Below are positions 31,336 to 45,045 of a stretch of 64,000 nt of DNA, in pieces. The stretch lies in contig NC_036461.1 in assembly GCF_002775205.1 (NCBI RefSeq), forward strand, positions 12,623,015 through 12,687,014. The letters are read 5' to 3'. This DNA comes from Xiphophorus maculatus. Lineage: Eukaryota; Chordata; Actinopteri; Cyprinodontiformes; Poeciliidae. Within the stretch, counting starts at the first letter, position 1. Every line of letters starts with the position of its first letter. The notes under the pieces are model-generated. The model searched no databases and was not told the DNA's origin. It saw only the letters and a list, made by a program, of their open reading frames with translations. The translations under genes were made by a program, and so were the position numbers.

Positions 31336-31949
31336 TTGTGTGTTTCCTTTTACATCTGAATAGTTGTTAACAATAATAGAAACAGCTTGCCTCTGGTGCT
31401 GAGGTCTACTCTGCAGCTGTCTCAAATTACTGTGCATAGTCCCAAACAATGTCCAACGCCAACTCAAACAAGTTCCCTCTAGATATCCAAGGAACATTCA
31501 ACAAAGCTTTTTCTTTGGGTAGGATGAGGTGGCAGAGGGGATAAATAACAGTTTATCTGGATGTTAAAGATGCAGTCTAACCCTACAGACTATAGGAAGA
31601 ACGCTTTTTACTGTTTTTAGGGTTTAATCAGGGTATAATAGAAATGATCTGGTCTATATTCTTTACCAGGTTGTAAAAATGGTTAAATCTAACTTTAAGT
31701 GTAAAGAAGTGACAGATTCCATACATTCATTTTCACCAGGGTTCCTACACAGTTTTAATGTATGAAATTCATTATTTTATATTTTTTCATAAATATAAAT
31801 ATAGAAAAAAAACAAAGTATGGAAAAATATTAAAATCTCTGGACTCTTCCTAATTACAGCTTTGGTAACAGCTGTAATAATCCAAGCTGAGAATGAATCA
31901 AATTTAATCATCTGATTCATTCTCTTTATGTACATTCTTTATCGTTCCA

Positions 31950-32430
31950 CTTAAGCAACTGTATTCTGTTTATTTCAGACATAAGCAGAAAAAGATTAAA
32001 ATCTTAAGCTGTTCAAAAAGTAAACTTGGCAAATCAGCACAAACACCTCATGCAACTCTTAAGCATGGTGGCAGAGGCATTATATTATGGGCCTGCTTGT
32101 AGTTTCAAGAACTAGATGCCTTGCAGTCATGGGTTTGAGTATAGACAGACAAGGAGATGTTTATTGGTTCAGTTATCTGAAAGTTGGCCTGAATCAAAAG
32201 CTTTGGTTGGACTTTAAGACAGTTATAAACTTGTAAAGTAGACTGGGTTACAATTCAACCATGAGAAAATGTCTACTGGGGGTTGTGCTGCTACAGGTGT
32301 AATGTCATCAGTTTGTTTTTTTTCTATTTTAGCTTTAGCTCTGTTGAATATATAATTATCCTGAAATGGCTATGTATATGTGCACACTTGCAGTTAGAAA
32401 TACAACTGAAACCAGATATTTACAAGACAA
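31950..32430 (+). mobile_element. Tc1-type relic
   Basis: CACCTCATGCAACTCTTAAG and GCATGGTGGCAGAGGCATTA resemble the transposase stretch just before the second catalytic Asp (HATVKHGGG-like). The block at 32400-32428 (ACAACTGAAACCAGATATTT) resembles a Tc1 terminal repeat. Stops and deletions break the frame. Confidence 0.6.
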
Positions 32431-34759
32431 TTATCCCTGATACTGACCAATGTTAATATGTAGAAACGAATAGAGGTTGTACTTTCTTTTTCCCATAACT
32501 TCATATCACTACTTTTCTACTTTACTACTTTTGTTATGTCTGATCTGAATGCTTCAATGCAAATGTTTTGCCTTTTTTTTAACACAGCCATTTTATTATT
32601 TTCTGGGTGACTGACTAAAAAAACATAGCCCACTTCTCAGAGTTGCAGAAATTCCATTCCAAAATCAACAATGCTGGTGGTCAGTGCCTCACAATATCAT
32701 CCATATTTTAATGTTTTCCGTTCTGCTTCTGAAGAAAACATTTGGAACCCTTCAGCCAAGACATGTTTGTTTACAGCTCACTGTCAGTCAGGAATGTCTC
32801 GTGTGGGTGTCCACCCACTGTGGCTTCCACCTCCGCCCGAAGACACCCGCTTTACAGTGAGACTGGACTCTGTTTCTCAGCTACTTTGGCACACAAACAT
32901 CTATTCTGCAGGGCTTATGGCAGCCAAAGTTTCACAAGAGAGGATGAAGAGAAAGGAAAGGGGAAAAAAGAGGTGTGGGGGCGAAGAGCTTTCTGGATTC
33001 CCTCCAGATCATTAAAGTCTCGTGTTTCAGCCTCAGACATTCCCTGCTCCCTACTAACTGAGACGCTGCCTTTACTTGTAATTCTTATAGAGGAAATCCA
33101 TCCAGACGCAAACAGACTGTGTTCGTGTGTGAGAGGGTGTGTGTGTGTGAGAGGGAATGTGGTAAGAAACAACAAAACAGGCTGGCTATCATTCAGACCA
33201 CACAATCATTACAAGCAGGGTGAATGTAATTGGGTAATAGAGGTGGGGCCAGGAGGGCTGAGTGTTGTTTCATAAACATGTTGACTACGTGGTTGAGTGT
33301 GTGTGTGTGCTTGTGTGTTTTTATTTTCAGAAATGTTGAAGTTTAGATCCCTAAGGACTAAAACAATTTTTACTGGTTTATGTTTAGACTAAATGATGGG
33401 TGAAATCTTGGTTAAAGTTTAGTAAAGGATAAAAAAATACATAGCATGGCTATTTTACACCTTTAAATGAGGCGCTGTGTTAAATTATATTTATATTCAT
33501 AAATAAATCAGGCTCAATCTATTACAACTAGTTTGAATAATTAATTATTTAATAATCTAATGAGCAAACTTTATTACAAATAACCGGAGCACTGAGATTT
33601 CTGTGCATTTCTTAGGAATAAGATTTATTTTGCATCAGCTTTAAAAATTCCCTTTAATTTAATTTAAAACAACGAATTTACAAGAAAATAATGGAATTGG
33701 AAATCAGTCTGATCAAGAATTAACATTATTGATAATCTATCTGAGATATATTTATTGTATATTTCAGTAAAAAGACACTGGAGGACTTAAAATAAATCTA
33801 AAGAGCAATCTTCACACTCTGTCTCAGGTCTTTATGGTTTTTTACTTTGCATTTAAAACTGAGTGACAAGTTTAAAGAAACTGACATTGAGTAACCTCCC
33901 CTCACTCTCTACTCCCCAAAAAACAACATGTGCATGGAAATTGAAGAGAGAGTGTAAACTCTCTGATAGCACAGAATTTCTGCTGCCAGGAGAGGAGATA
34001 TCACAAAGGCCTGATAAGCCAAAGGTTAAATTAAGTGTAGGCTGTATTCTATGATTTTCTTTTTCTAACCTACATTCCTTAAGCAATGGGGAAACCTAGC
34101 AAAACTATCCTTAAATTTAAAATACAATCAAACGATTAAAGTTGTTTTCACATTCAAAGCTTTAGACATTCTTTTGAAGAAAAGACATGAATTTTTATTT
34201 GAAGTCTTCCATATTCATGGAAAATGCATTTTCATTTCATTTCATCCACTCAATAATAAATACAAATAGTTAATGCGACACCTAAAAGAAATCATGAATG
34301 AAAATTGTCAACGCTTTCTGAATATTTAAATTAGGCCAATAAAATCATTAATACAAAGAGATCATTCTGTGTTGTGAGAGGCATTCAAACCAAACGTTTT
34401 TGAGCCTAACTGTTCAAGGTGATTCAAAGAAAAAATGCTGAGATGATGTGCTGAAGGCGGAGTGTTCGAAAAAGAGTAGGAGCTTCTTAAAGACACAAAG
34501 ACTCAATTTCAAGGTGACAGATTACAAAGTCAAATATATTTTAAGTCATGTTTGACATATACAGCATTTGTATACCAACTGAAGTTAACATGACTGTGCT
34601 ATAGAATGGCACTTTGTGCCTGAAGAATACACAAAACTGCCTCTTTAAAAGAAATTTTATTCTGCTTTCTTTTTCTTTCTTTCTTTCTTTTTTTTTACAG
34701 TGTAATTCAATCACACATGTATTTTCATCACTCAATAGTTGAGTGGAGGCGTTTCTCTT

Positions 34760-34925
34760 TGGCATTGACTCTTTCCCAGCACTGCCAGCTCACTTTGCAG
34801 CTTTTTACACAACACCCATTTATACAGCTGACTAAATATTTACTCTGGTAAAGTAGCTCGCTCAAGGGTACACAGCGATATCCCGACTGGGTTTTGGACC
34901 TACAATGTGTGAAAAACTTTCTTTT
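34760..34925. repeat. Dispersed SINE-like or MITE repeat
   Basis: CACTTTGCAGCTTTTTACAC ... AGCTCGCTCAAGGGTACACA ... GACTGGGTTTTGGACCTACA matches a repeat type I recognise from many fish genomes (CTTGCTCAAGGGTACAGCAG ... GGGATTTGAACCTACAAC). Family unassigned. Confidence 0.5.
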
Positions 34926-35449
34926 CATATGAACTCTGTGCACCTGACATTTGATGTGGTTAGGGGGCTGCTTGTATTTGATTTAGCACGCTGATTGACA
35001 GTGCACAGGACTTAACAGAGGGAAACAATAAAACCATTGTGACGCTCTAGAAAGTATTAGTGATCATTTTCATGAGCATAATATGCCATGTAAATACATT
35101 GTCTGGTTTCTGTTGTGACAGTAAAGTGTGTTATAAAGGACGTATTTAGAGCTTTTCAGTAGGAAAAAACAGGCAGAATGAATCACTGAACATCTGAGTC
35201 AAGATCTGTTTATGGTTTAGACAACAGAAACTAAAACAATGCTGTTGTTTTTTTTAAAGTATTTTTTAGTTTCAAGTGATTCCTCAAAACAAACTTATTT
35301 GGAGCAGCCACATGCAGTCATATCTTGTAATCAGTTTAGGAAGGGGATTATATATATTTTTTTACTTTACCTATTTTCTTTTACACTAAAAAGGAACTGC
35401 AGTATTTGCTTTTTAGTGTTATGATGGCTTTTGAAGTCCAAATAATTGT

Positions 35450-36190
35450 AGTGCTTATAAAAATATTCACCCCCTTGGATGTTTTATCCTGTTTATTGCT
35501 TTTACAAATCAATCACAAGCAACAAAACCCAACTTTTTTGACAAACAAAATGACAAAAAAATCTGATTTATACAAAAATAATGACAATTCAACAAACATA
35601 TTTTACTCAAAATAAGTGATTACATAAAAATTCACTCCTTTTAAAGTGACTGATCCAAATCAACAAATGTCCAGCCAGTTGGTGCCAGTAGTCTCACTGA
35701 GTGAAAGAAGCATTATGGACCAGGTGTGAATCTGCCTAGATCAGGAAGTCCTGACGGTGCAAGAAGAAGACTAGAGGGAGAGGCCACCAGGACATTGTAG
35801 GGTTAGGCTTAGGGAGACTGCAAAATAGCAAGTCTCAAGGAGACGCCATGTTCAAACTGAGTGAAGGTCTTTGGTTTGACGAGACCAAAATGGATCTTTT
35901 TGACCATCAGACAAGACGTTAGGTTTGGTGGACAGCAAACTCTGAACATCACCACAAGCACAGCATCCCCACAGTGAAGTGGGATGCTGTGGCGACAGCA
36001 TCATGTCTGCAGCAGGCTTTTAAAGGTAAAAGCTAAAATGAAGGCAGCAAAATGTGAAGATCTTTTGAAGGAAAATTTGTTTCAAGAGAACTATTGCTTT
36101 TTTGTTGCTAATGTTGATTGTGATTGATTTGAAACCACAACAAAAGGGGAAAACATCCAAGATGGTGAATACTTTTCATTGTGACCGTAT
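35450..36190 (+). mobile_element. Tc1/mariner relic with broken transposase
   Basis: The left end (GTGCTTATAAAAATATTCAC) and right end (GGTGAATACTTTTCATTGTG) are imperfect inverted repeats. The interior block 35870-36010 encodes, on the plus strand and with frameshifts, a stretch like DETK-x-DLF ... HSIPTVK followed by a CATCATG block, the DDE-domain hallmark of Tc1 transposases. A run of about 19 T sits near the right end. Not functional. Confidence 0.75.
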
Positions 36191-37043
36191 TGACTTTTTT
36201 TTTTTTTTTTTTTAAACAGAATAAAATAATAAAACTTAAACTATTCTTATTTTGTGTTTTTTCTCCTCTTACACTTGACAAAAATGGATAATGGGACACT
36301 TATTTTAAAATATTGCGTTGTGCCAGCAAGTGGTACAACTTCAGCCAAAACAAATTAGCTACTTTTTGTAACAAACAACCATCCTTGGTCTTTGCTGTTT
36401 TTTGTTATCTGTGGGTGTTACAACACTGGCCACACCAAAATAAATCTACTTTACTGTCTAGAGTCTAGACAAATAGTTGAACAGAAGGAGAAAAGCAGTC
36501 TTATAAGGCTAGTAGCATGACGCGGGCAAAACTAAATGGGACGAGACCATAATTAAGTTAATCGCTTCCACCTGCGCCAGCTCTGCCTCGTCCACCTGTG
36601 AGAAGATCCAGATGGAAGTTGACTGCTCTCGCCTGAATATTTCTAGAGGAGCTACTCGGTAAATACTCAGTAATATGTGGCTAAATCTATTTCTCATCAG
36701 CTAATGACCATGTTGGAGGCCTGTAGCAGCAGGAGCAGCTGCCAGTTTGTTGGTAGACCGCAGCGCTGTTGTTGTTGGACAGAAGTGAGCTTTAGGCATC
36801 GAGACTCACAGGCCGCATAGCTTCCCGAATACTCAATATCTGCTCCTTATATCTGCAGTAATATCGAGTTATGTACAGAGAGAAATGTTTGCACCAACTC
36901 CATAAACTGCAAATCCAACAAGGTGTATTTCTTGCCAAGCTTCTGGTTGTGAAAGCTGTCACTGCCCCATCAAAATGTCTCTTTATTTGCCGAACGAGGT
37001 GGAGTAAAATACCCATTAATACGCGCAATAAGTGAAGGTGTGT

Positions 37044-37054
37044 GGGGGGGGGGG
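37044..37054. repeat. G11 homopolymer
   Basis: Eleven consecutive G on the plus strand in intergenic sequence; length is prone to sequencing error. Confidence 0.9.
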
Positions 37055-37629
37055 ACCTAAATCTCCAGAATGTTCTCGGATTTTGTCTTTCACATCAACA
37101 GTGTTCAAATTTATCCATTGGAACGTGTAATAAACGCCTTTAAGAGGGGATCTTGAGGGATTTATTCACCAAAGTAACACTTCTCAAGTTTTATGTCTCT
37201 CATGAAATATATTGTATTACTCAAAGATGATGGGAGTGTAGCAGCTGGAAAAAAAAATCTTAGTTGAGGCCAAATGTATCCATACCCCTAGTAGTGTTTG
37301 TTTTTAAAATGATTCTTTTTTTTAATTATTATTAAATCAAGAAAATTTGTTTCTGATCATAAATGAGATGGGCATCTACAAGAAGATGGTGAAAAATGTA
37401 AAATGGAGTATCAATTTACAAAAAGTAGAACTTAATTTGTATTTTTGTTGTCAAAGTCCAAATTTGTTCCTGCTCAAAAAAGCATCCCTAGTGTGCTTCA
37501 CTGCAGAAATGGTTTGTTTGGGTTGATATTGTCTCTTTTTTTTTTTGCACTCAACGTTTTTAGCAAGTTAGCTAAAAATGCCAATATTGTTCTCACTTGT
37601 GCAGAGCATCTTTGACTATGTACTTTCCA

Positions 37630-37790
37630 TGTTTATAAAGAATTTGTGGTTTAAACAGTGAACAGGCAGGTTTCTGTGAAGGCCTTATTCTGAGGCCTTC
37701 ACAGAATAGCTGTGATAGTAGTGAGATTAAATTAACAGAAAGTGGACTGTATTTAATAATTAGATGAATTTTGAAAGGAGCCGTTTTTAT
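37630..37790 (+). mobile_element. Tc1-type fragment
   Basis: GAGGCCTTCACAGAATAGCT, GAGATTAAATTAACAGAAAG and GGACTGTATTTAATAATTAG match the 3' non-coding part of the same fish Tc1 family seen at 53230-53855. No transposase remains. Confidence 0.55.
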
Positions 37791-39572
37791 TATGGAGGTG
37801 AAAAATCATGTGTCGCTTTTTCATTTTACAATTATGAGCAGTTTTGTTGCCATTTTAAAAAAATGTGAGAAAGTTCTGGTGGTTTGAGTAATCTCAGTAT
37901 ATGTACATATAAACGTTGCAGCATTTAACCTTCCACTCACCTCTCTTTTTTGTGTGTTTGGGGCAGATATCCAGATGTCTTGAAACTTGCCACTAACTAT
38001 GTGCATGGCAGTATCCCACCACAGGTATGTGAAGTATTTGTGCAAATGTATCCTTTGACTTCAGCTGTTTGCAGAGTGTGTATTCAGCTTGAACATGCAA
38101 CACTGTCTCCTCATTATGAGGGCCCAACGTTTGCATATGGAAGGGGGAGATTACTGTGGCATCACCAGCAGCCACATCAACCCCACAGACCACCAAAGCA
38201 ACAGCACTGGCTTATCTGCTGCGCTCCAGTGCCTGCAGTCAACCAGTCAGGGTGGATTTATTTTGTGTGTGTGCTCACATTGTTTATTTTAGCCACTGTT
38301 AATATGTGGTGCCTTGGCTTTCTCTCTCCAGGGCTTGGTGGCTACTGTGGTGGGAAGATAGGGGGCTGTGGCAGACCCCCTTGGGCGGCCCACAGAAAAA
38401 AAGGGGGGTAAAAATAAGCCTTACTCTTTTCCTCCCTCTGCTTTGCCACTCACTCCATCTGGGTCCTGCAGTCACACCCTGTGGCAGACTTGTGGTTTGC
38501 TGCAGCTGCTGGCTGGTGATGAGGCACTGTGAGGGTTCTGGGATTCAAACACAAATGCTGCCTCTCTCCTGAGCCACAAGAGGGCAGTAAGTCACAGGAA
38601 GACGCAAGTGGGAGCTGGGGCTGTTTTTATGGAGGCATCTTCTTGCCTCCTGCACACAGTCAGCTCATTTTCTTTACAAAAAGCTTTACAAGGCTTTTTG
38701 TTTTTATGGGAGATGAGATGTCATTATAGGGTATAATTTAATTGATTTAGACCGGATTGTCCTCATTTTAATGAACTAAAATGGATTTTAATGTATTTAA
38801 TTAGGCACAAACATGTTCTTTGTAAAGTCCCTCACGATAATACAACTGAAGTCATCAAGTATAAAATAGTGAGGAAAAGGATGTTATTGAAGGACAACTT
38901 GTGACGCCAGCTCCGATGCCTCTAGCTTTTCCAAGCTGTTTAGTTTCTTTGTAAAACGACAAAAGTGGTTTGTTTTTATTTTGTCTGTGATGACAAAAAA
39001 GAGGAAAAAAACTAGTAGACATGAAAGAGTTGTGTCCTCAGCTAACATACCCGAAACTTTTACCTAGCAGAGCCAGAGCCTGCAGCATTTGTCTGTATGT
39101 GCTGGATTATCGTTGGCTTTACAGGTAGAAATGTGCCTAACATTATAAGTCTGTACTGTATGTGTAGTTTTCTAAATGCACAATAGTTCTTGTAGAGTCA
39201 GGAAATGTCTATCTTGATAGTTCCAGGTGTGTTTGTGGGAGTATCAGACAACATGGCTCTATGTGTCTTTGTGTTGAAGTGAACCAGCAGGTTCCCTTTC
39301 AGTGTTCTACTGTACAGCACATCTAAAGGAGAGAAAGAGAAGAGGTCTTTGAAGTTTTGGTTTTACCATCCGTCTTCGACTCTCTGGCTTTCTTTTCATG
39401 CCAGCCTCAGCAGGCCTGTAAAAAGACACACTGTGCCTTCCTTTCCTCAGAATGCTCCTCCCTGCTTTGTTGCCATGCAAACATGGCTACAGACTACACT
39501 CATGCGTCCTGTCTTGCATGAGTTTTTCTGTTTTTCCTGACATGAAAGGCAAGATGCTCAACAGACATGCAC

Positions 39573-39880
39573 ACTGGCCAATTTATTGGGTACACTTGCT
39601 GAATTGTTTGCTTATGTGGACATTAGTCATTCATTCACATGGCCACAACCTAATCAATCAATCAATCAATCAATTGACCCAGCGGATCTCCTTTGTGTTG
39701 GATGTAGATGGAACAAGAGATTTTATATCATAGATGGACGGTTTGATACTGTCATATCAATATGGATCAAAAAGTGAATGCAATAGGGAACTTTTGCAGA
39801 CAAACAGGGCCCCACTCATTTCTAGCAGTGTTACCTAGTGAGTGTACCTAGTATGATTAAGTAAAGTGGCCAATTAGTGT
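39573..39880. mobile_element. MITE-like element with GGCCA-ATTTATTGGGTACAC ends
   Basis: The left end is GGCCAATTTATTGGGTACAC and the right end is GTGTACCTAGTATGATTAAG followed by TAAAGTGGCC, an imperfect inverted repeat. The pattern of 'GGCCACTTTATTAGGTACACC' ends is common in teleost non-autonomous DNA elements. It includes an (AATC)n tract at 39651-39673. No coding capacity. Confidence 0.65.
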
Positions 39881-42573
39881 ACAGTATAGCTGAATAGGAA
39901 GCCGAGGGTGAAAGCTGCATCTTGCATAAATGGAGATGCCTTATATCTGCAGTTGATGTACCCTCTGTCCATTCTCCTTGTGTAAACAGGGGCTTCCTTT
40001 ACTCAGCAGATAAAGATACTTTGACATTCAGCTTTAACACAGGAGGAAAAAAAGCAAGAGCAGGAAGAATAAAATAAAAGAAGATATTGATTGCCCTAAT
40101 CTTCTCCTTTCATAGTTTGTGTGCCTAGTTTGTGTTGGCTAAGCCTTCTGCTCTAATGGCTTTTAGTCTTCCATTAGGTTGCTGGGTTGCTGTAGCAGTG
40201 TGGTTTAAGTCAGTAAAAAAAGGCTCTGTCAGAGCGCTTTAAGCATTAATAGGATGGCCTGTGTTATTTCTCTACTCTGCCAGCTCATCAGGAATGCTCA
40301 AGTTTAGATTATGTTGCCTAAAGAGATTTGAGTTTGGGCTACCTTTGTTTTCTTTTTCGAGGCATGAGATGTGTTAACGCATAGACTTCTGGGAATTTGT
40401 TCAGTTCAGCTGTTAAAGAAATGGGCCGGTCACCCCATAAAACTTATGTATAGTAAAAGCTTAGTCTCACTCTGACAACTGAAATGCTGCCAGGAGCTCT
40501 AAAATTTGTACGACTCATTTGATGAGGAGAGAATTATAGCTTGATACTGGAATAGAAAGCTCAATTTTAAATTAGATTTGGTACTGGATGGCAGCAACAG
40601 ATTTATTTTTTATATAATTTTTGTGGTGTTCAGATGTTTACTTCTTTTAAACCAATTTTTGAAAAAAAGATTCTGTGGCCTGAACCCATTTAGGCCTGAC
40701 TTTGATGTGGCACACTCTGGCTGATGATAATATGCATACACATGCAAACAGAACCAACATTATTGGTACTTTTTCCATATTCTGTGTGTCCAGTCTCACT
40801 GCTGCACCAATTCCTGTAAACGTCTTTCTTCTTTGGATCTTACATGGCATGTTCTGCTTAGTCTGTGTGTCTTTAATGCCACTGCATGCCTGCAATCTCT
40901 CAAAGTCCCAGGCTTTAATGCTTTCGTTACCCTGCTTTTCCACCAGGATGACTTGTCACTTGCCGGGAAAGCGCTCCATCGTGTGTATGTGCATGCATGC
41001 ATGCTCTTGTGCCATTTTTGGACGAGTCCCTGTGTTCTCTCTGCATCAGTGCTTGGGTTACGGAAGCCTCCTGAGCCTATTTCTTCTGCGGACTGCACCA
41101 CATACCCCAGAATCCTGCTTTGGTTGGAAATGCATCTGTTGTTTTTTCCAGCCATCATAAAGAAGACCAACTCACCCACTGTCTCCCCATCCGATGTTAA
41201 CAGGCTGTGTTTGGCCCCGAACTTAACCATAACAGGCTCCTTCTATACCGCTTCTGGATACAGTATAAATTAACACCTCAACTACTTCAGATGGAGACTT
41301 TTCAACAGGGGGATCTAGTTTCATCTATGTACACGTGGCCAACACCGAAATCAGAAGCTGTTACTGATAAGAACATTTACCTTTTTTTGAAGAAAAAAAA
41401 AAGTAGACAATTTGAAATTTTGGTTCTCATACTCTGTTTTTGACTTAATTTTAAGTTACTGTTAAAATTTGTTCCGTCTCCTTTACTTATTTAGTGAGCT
41501 AAAATTTTCAGACATGTCTTATTTCTTTACACACCAATGAGCACCGATGTTTGATTGTATTGAATTGAAATCTGGAGAGTTTGGGTGCCAAATCAATAGC
41601 ACAATCTTGTTGTGGTTTTCAAAAAATTGTTCTGTGAATGGCTGCATTATTCTACTGAAAGAGACCACCACCATTATTCAATAAAAGCAAGGAATCTCCT
41701 CTTGTAAAGATGATTGGATGTAGATGTAGATGATTTGCAACATTGCATAGGTTGGTGGTACATATAAAACGTAACATTTGCATGAATGATGGAAGGAGCA
41801 TCAGAAGCATTTGTAATGTTGTGAGGACACATGTGAGGGCAGGAGTGGCCACATGCAACTTTTTTCTCTCTCCTGTGTGGCTCATATGGACTTGACTTTT
41901 CATTTTACCTCCAGTTTGTAGAGTATTTTATTTTGAAAAATCTTTTATTTTGAAAAATGTAAATCTCTGCCTCTGACTTCTTTCCTGCAAAGACGCTTTA
42001 CACACATCTGCACTTCAATCATCTCTATTACAGTTACTATCACTAGCACAGCTATCCCATCTCATGACTTTTTGTCATAAGGTGACAGAAGGTTCTGTCA
42101 CCTTATGAAACAAGCTACACATTGTGAGATGTCAATGAGACTATTGTTGCATTTTCCAGTTTTTTGGAGCCTGCGCTATCTATTCGCTTTGCTGTCTATG
42201 GTTGGAGCGTGTGGTGCAGTGAGTTGTAGGTCCACCATTCCTTCATTGGGATACTTGTGTTTATTATCACCTTATTTTATACATATATGCGCACAGACAA
42301 ACACACACGGTGACGTCAGTTCTAACACATTCTTTTCTCTTAGGAAAAAGCACATTTAATATGTTAAATTCACTAACTGGTGCAATGAGGAAGACATAGA
42401 CAGTGTTATTAAACTGTTAGTGTTCTTAATATTATTGCTTCTCAGTGTATTTTGCTACAGAATATCCAGAATTTTCTTTTTCACTTTAAAGACATATTCA
42501 CAATCAGTGGTTGACCCTATCAACAATACTGAAGGTCATAAGTTAATTGGAACTTTTCCTTAATTTCTAAATT

Positions 42574-42846
42574 AGTAGTCACAGCCAAAATTATTATTGG
42601 CATCACAGTAATACACACCTTATTATAATTGCTGACCAACTTTGTACTCGTTGCCACTGGTATATTTTGAGGCCCACTTGGTGATAATCTTCAAGTCTTG
42701 GACATTGGAAGGCCTCATCTGCTTCCTCCAGTAGATTTAAATCAGGCCATTCCAAAATGTTAATTACTTAATGCTTGGAAAAAAATGTCAAATTAAAGAA
42801 TTATTTATAACCCAAATCTGCCAGAGGTTTCAATAATTTGGGGCTT
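42574..42846. mobile_element. Tc1-like MITE or relic
   Basis: The left end CACAGCCAAAATTATTATTG and right end GGTTTCAATAATTTGGGGCT are imperfect inverted repeats. The interior has GTCTTGGACATTGGAAGGCC and CCATTCCAAAATGTTAATTA, known from a fish Tc1 relative. No intact frame. Confidence 0.55.
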
Positions 42847-44269
42847 AAAGAAACGTCTTTGAAATGCATTCAGCAGAATCTTTATGTTTTTGAGCATAAC
42901 AACTTGGGTCACAAGCTTCTCATGTTTTGAAGATCCCATGCTGCCACTCATGGGAATAAGGGTTTGTTTTAGTGAGACCTGTGGAAATTCCTGGAGGAAA
43001 ATAAGTTGTGTAGGTGAAAGCTGAAATCTGAGAAAAGCTGGCCATGTTTCATATGTGTAAAAACTGTTGGAGCTGTAGCATATTTCATAGATCCAGCTAA
43101 AGTAATTGGATCTGATTGTGTTTGTGACAAGTTGCTGGTTTTCAACAGCTTTAACACAGTTTGAATTTAAGGGTTTTATTTGTCAGAGGACTTTGCATAG
43201 AATAGGTCACAGCTAAGCAAGCAAATATGAGAAAGGTTAAGCAGAAAATAAATATTTAAGACAGAAATGTAGAACAGATTTAGATCAAGAGAACGTTAAG
43301 ATGTTAGAGTCTCATTGGAGGGATAATGAAGAAATAAGATTCACAGATTTGTACAATACTTTGTTCCCTGCTGGTTTTCTGGCTGTGATTTCCTAGGATT
43401 GCCCTTTATTATGCTTGCAATCTCAGAAATTGACAAGGATGTATCTAGACTGGCCTGTTGTTGGATTGCTGCCCTCTGCCAACTGAGCATGGAAACAATG
43501 GAAGTGAGTAACAATGAGCTGGCTGCAGATCAGTGGAGGCCCACTTGGCTTCTTCCAGACACTATGTCTTATTTCCTCTTTGATTACTCACGCCTGGATG
43601 ATGAGTGCCACACTCCCACTCCTCTGTCGGCCAGCCAATGAGAGAAATGAAAAAAAAAAAAGACGTTTTTTGTTGTTTGAGACTGGTTTTGATTTGGTGG
43701 CTGGTATGCCTTTGTAAAAATTCAACAAGGTTTTCTGGAAAAAATTAACTGAGGAGACTCACATTCAGGTTCTAGAAATATCTGAGTGTTTTGTGGCTTT
43801 GTGTGTAGAAGTGTGTTGCCATGTGGATTTAAGATAGTTTTCCCTAATGGGTTTCCAAGCTCTACTCTTAAACAGCTTTTAACTGGGGGAATAGGAGTGC
43901 GGGTCAAACTCCATCGCCACCCAAGCGAGCATCTCGCCAGCTGAAAGCTGGGTTCCCTTTATTTAGTTTCTCTGCAGCTCTCGCCACCGTTCGTCACCCC
44001 CCTCCTCTTCACCACGAGGCCGGAGGTAGGAAATCAAACCAATTACGGTCGTATTTAAAGAAAATTGGAGCAGGGCCGGAAAAGTGGGGGCATTTCCAAA
44101 AACCACAAAAAGAAAACTGCAGGGCCACTCTTTTGCAAAACACCTTTGACTGGGGCAGAGGCAAATTCAGAATACTCTGGGAGAAAGATATTGTTTGAAG
44201 GGTTATTTTGAGATTTTATCTTAATTATACATATAAATCAAGTAAGAGGGATTTGTTCCCATTGAGATT

Positions 44270-45045
44270 ATTTTATTTTTCCATGTTACAACCACAGTCT
44301 TAATGTAATTAATGGGGATATGACGTGCAGAACTATGAACTGGAAAAATTAGAACAAATGTTTTTCTGTGGGTTTAGCTACCAGAATCTGAAAAGTGTGG
44401 TATTCAGCAAAGCTGATAGTTTTTATAATCACTTTGTGCTTCAAACAGAGGTACATGTTTTTCAAACCCTATAAAAGCTTTGTACATTGACTGAGTGACA
44501 TTTTTACCCATTATTCATCTATGTTTTCATCTAAACCAGGAGTCTCAAACTCCATTCTTCAGGTGTGGAAAGTGTCTGCTACCATTATATACGTTTTTGC
44601 CTTCACACACCTAAAGCAAAAAATTACGTGATTACCAGGGACCTGTACAACTTTATTGCTTGCCGGGAATGGCATTTAACCATTTTACTGGTGTGCTGGT
44701 CCAGAAAAGGATCTATATTCTTCATGGCCTTACTCACCTTGCTGGCCTGTTAAAGTTGATGGCCATGTCTTGGTAGGTTTGCAGCTTTAGTGTTTGCTAT
44801 TCACTTCTCATTTTATAATGATAAGTTGAACAGTACTCAGAGTTGTTTGAAGTTTGGGATAGTCTTTTATAACCTCGCCCCATTTTAAATTTCTCTAACC
44901 TTTCCTCTGACTTGCCTTCTGCTTTTCTTGGCCCTCATGTTATTTGGTGATTTTTCAGGGGTTTTTTTATGCGCTGAAATCTTTTGGCTTTAATCTGACA
45001 ATGCACAAAAGTTCAAAGGGCATGACTACTTTTATTAGATACTGT
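44270..45045. mobile_element. Degraded Tc1-type element
   Basis: CATGTTACAACCACAGTCTT near the left and GTTCAAAGGGCATGACTACT with TTTTATTAGATACTGTA near the right resemble the sub-terminal sequences of the main fish Tc1 family. The middle is unrecognisable. Confidence 0.45.

Noticed and set aside
32742..33275. 177-codon plus-strand open frame, with two others overlapping
   Set aside because: No start context, no recognisable domain, composition like the surrounding intergenic DNA.
40702..41273. Overlapping 144-152 codon frames on both strands
   Set aside because: Several frames open at once over the same DNA, which points to chance absence of stops; no splice structure or domain.
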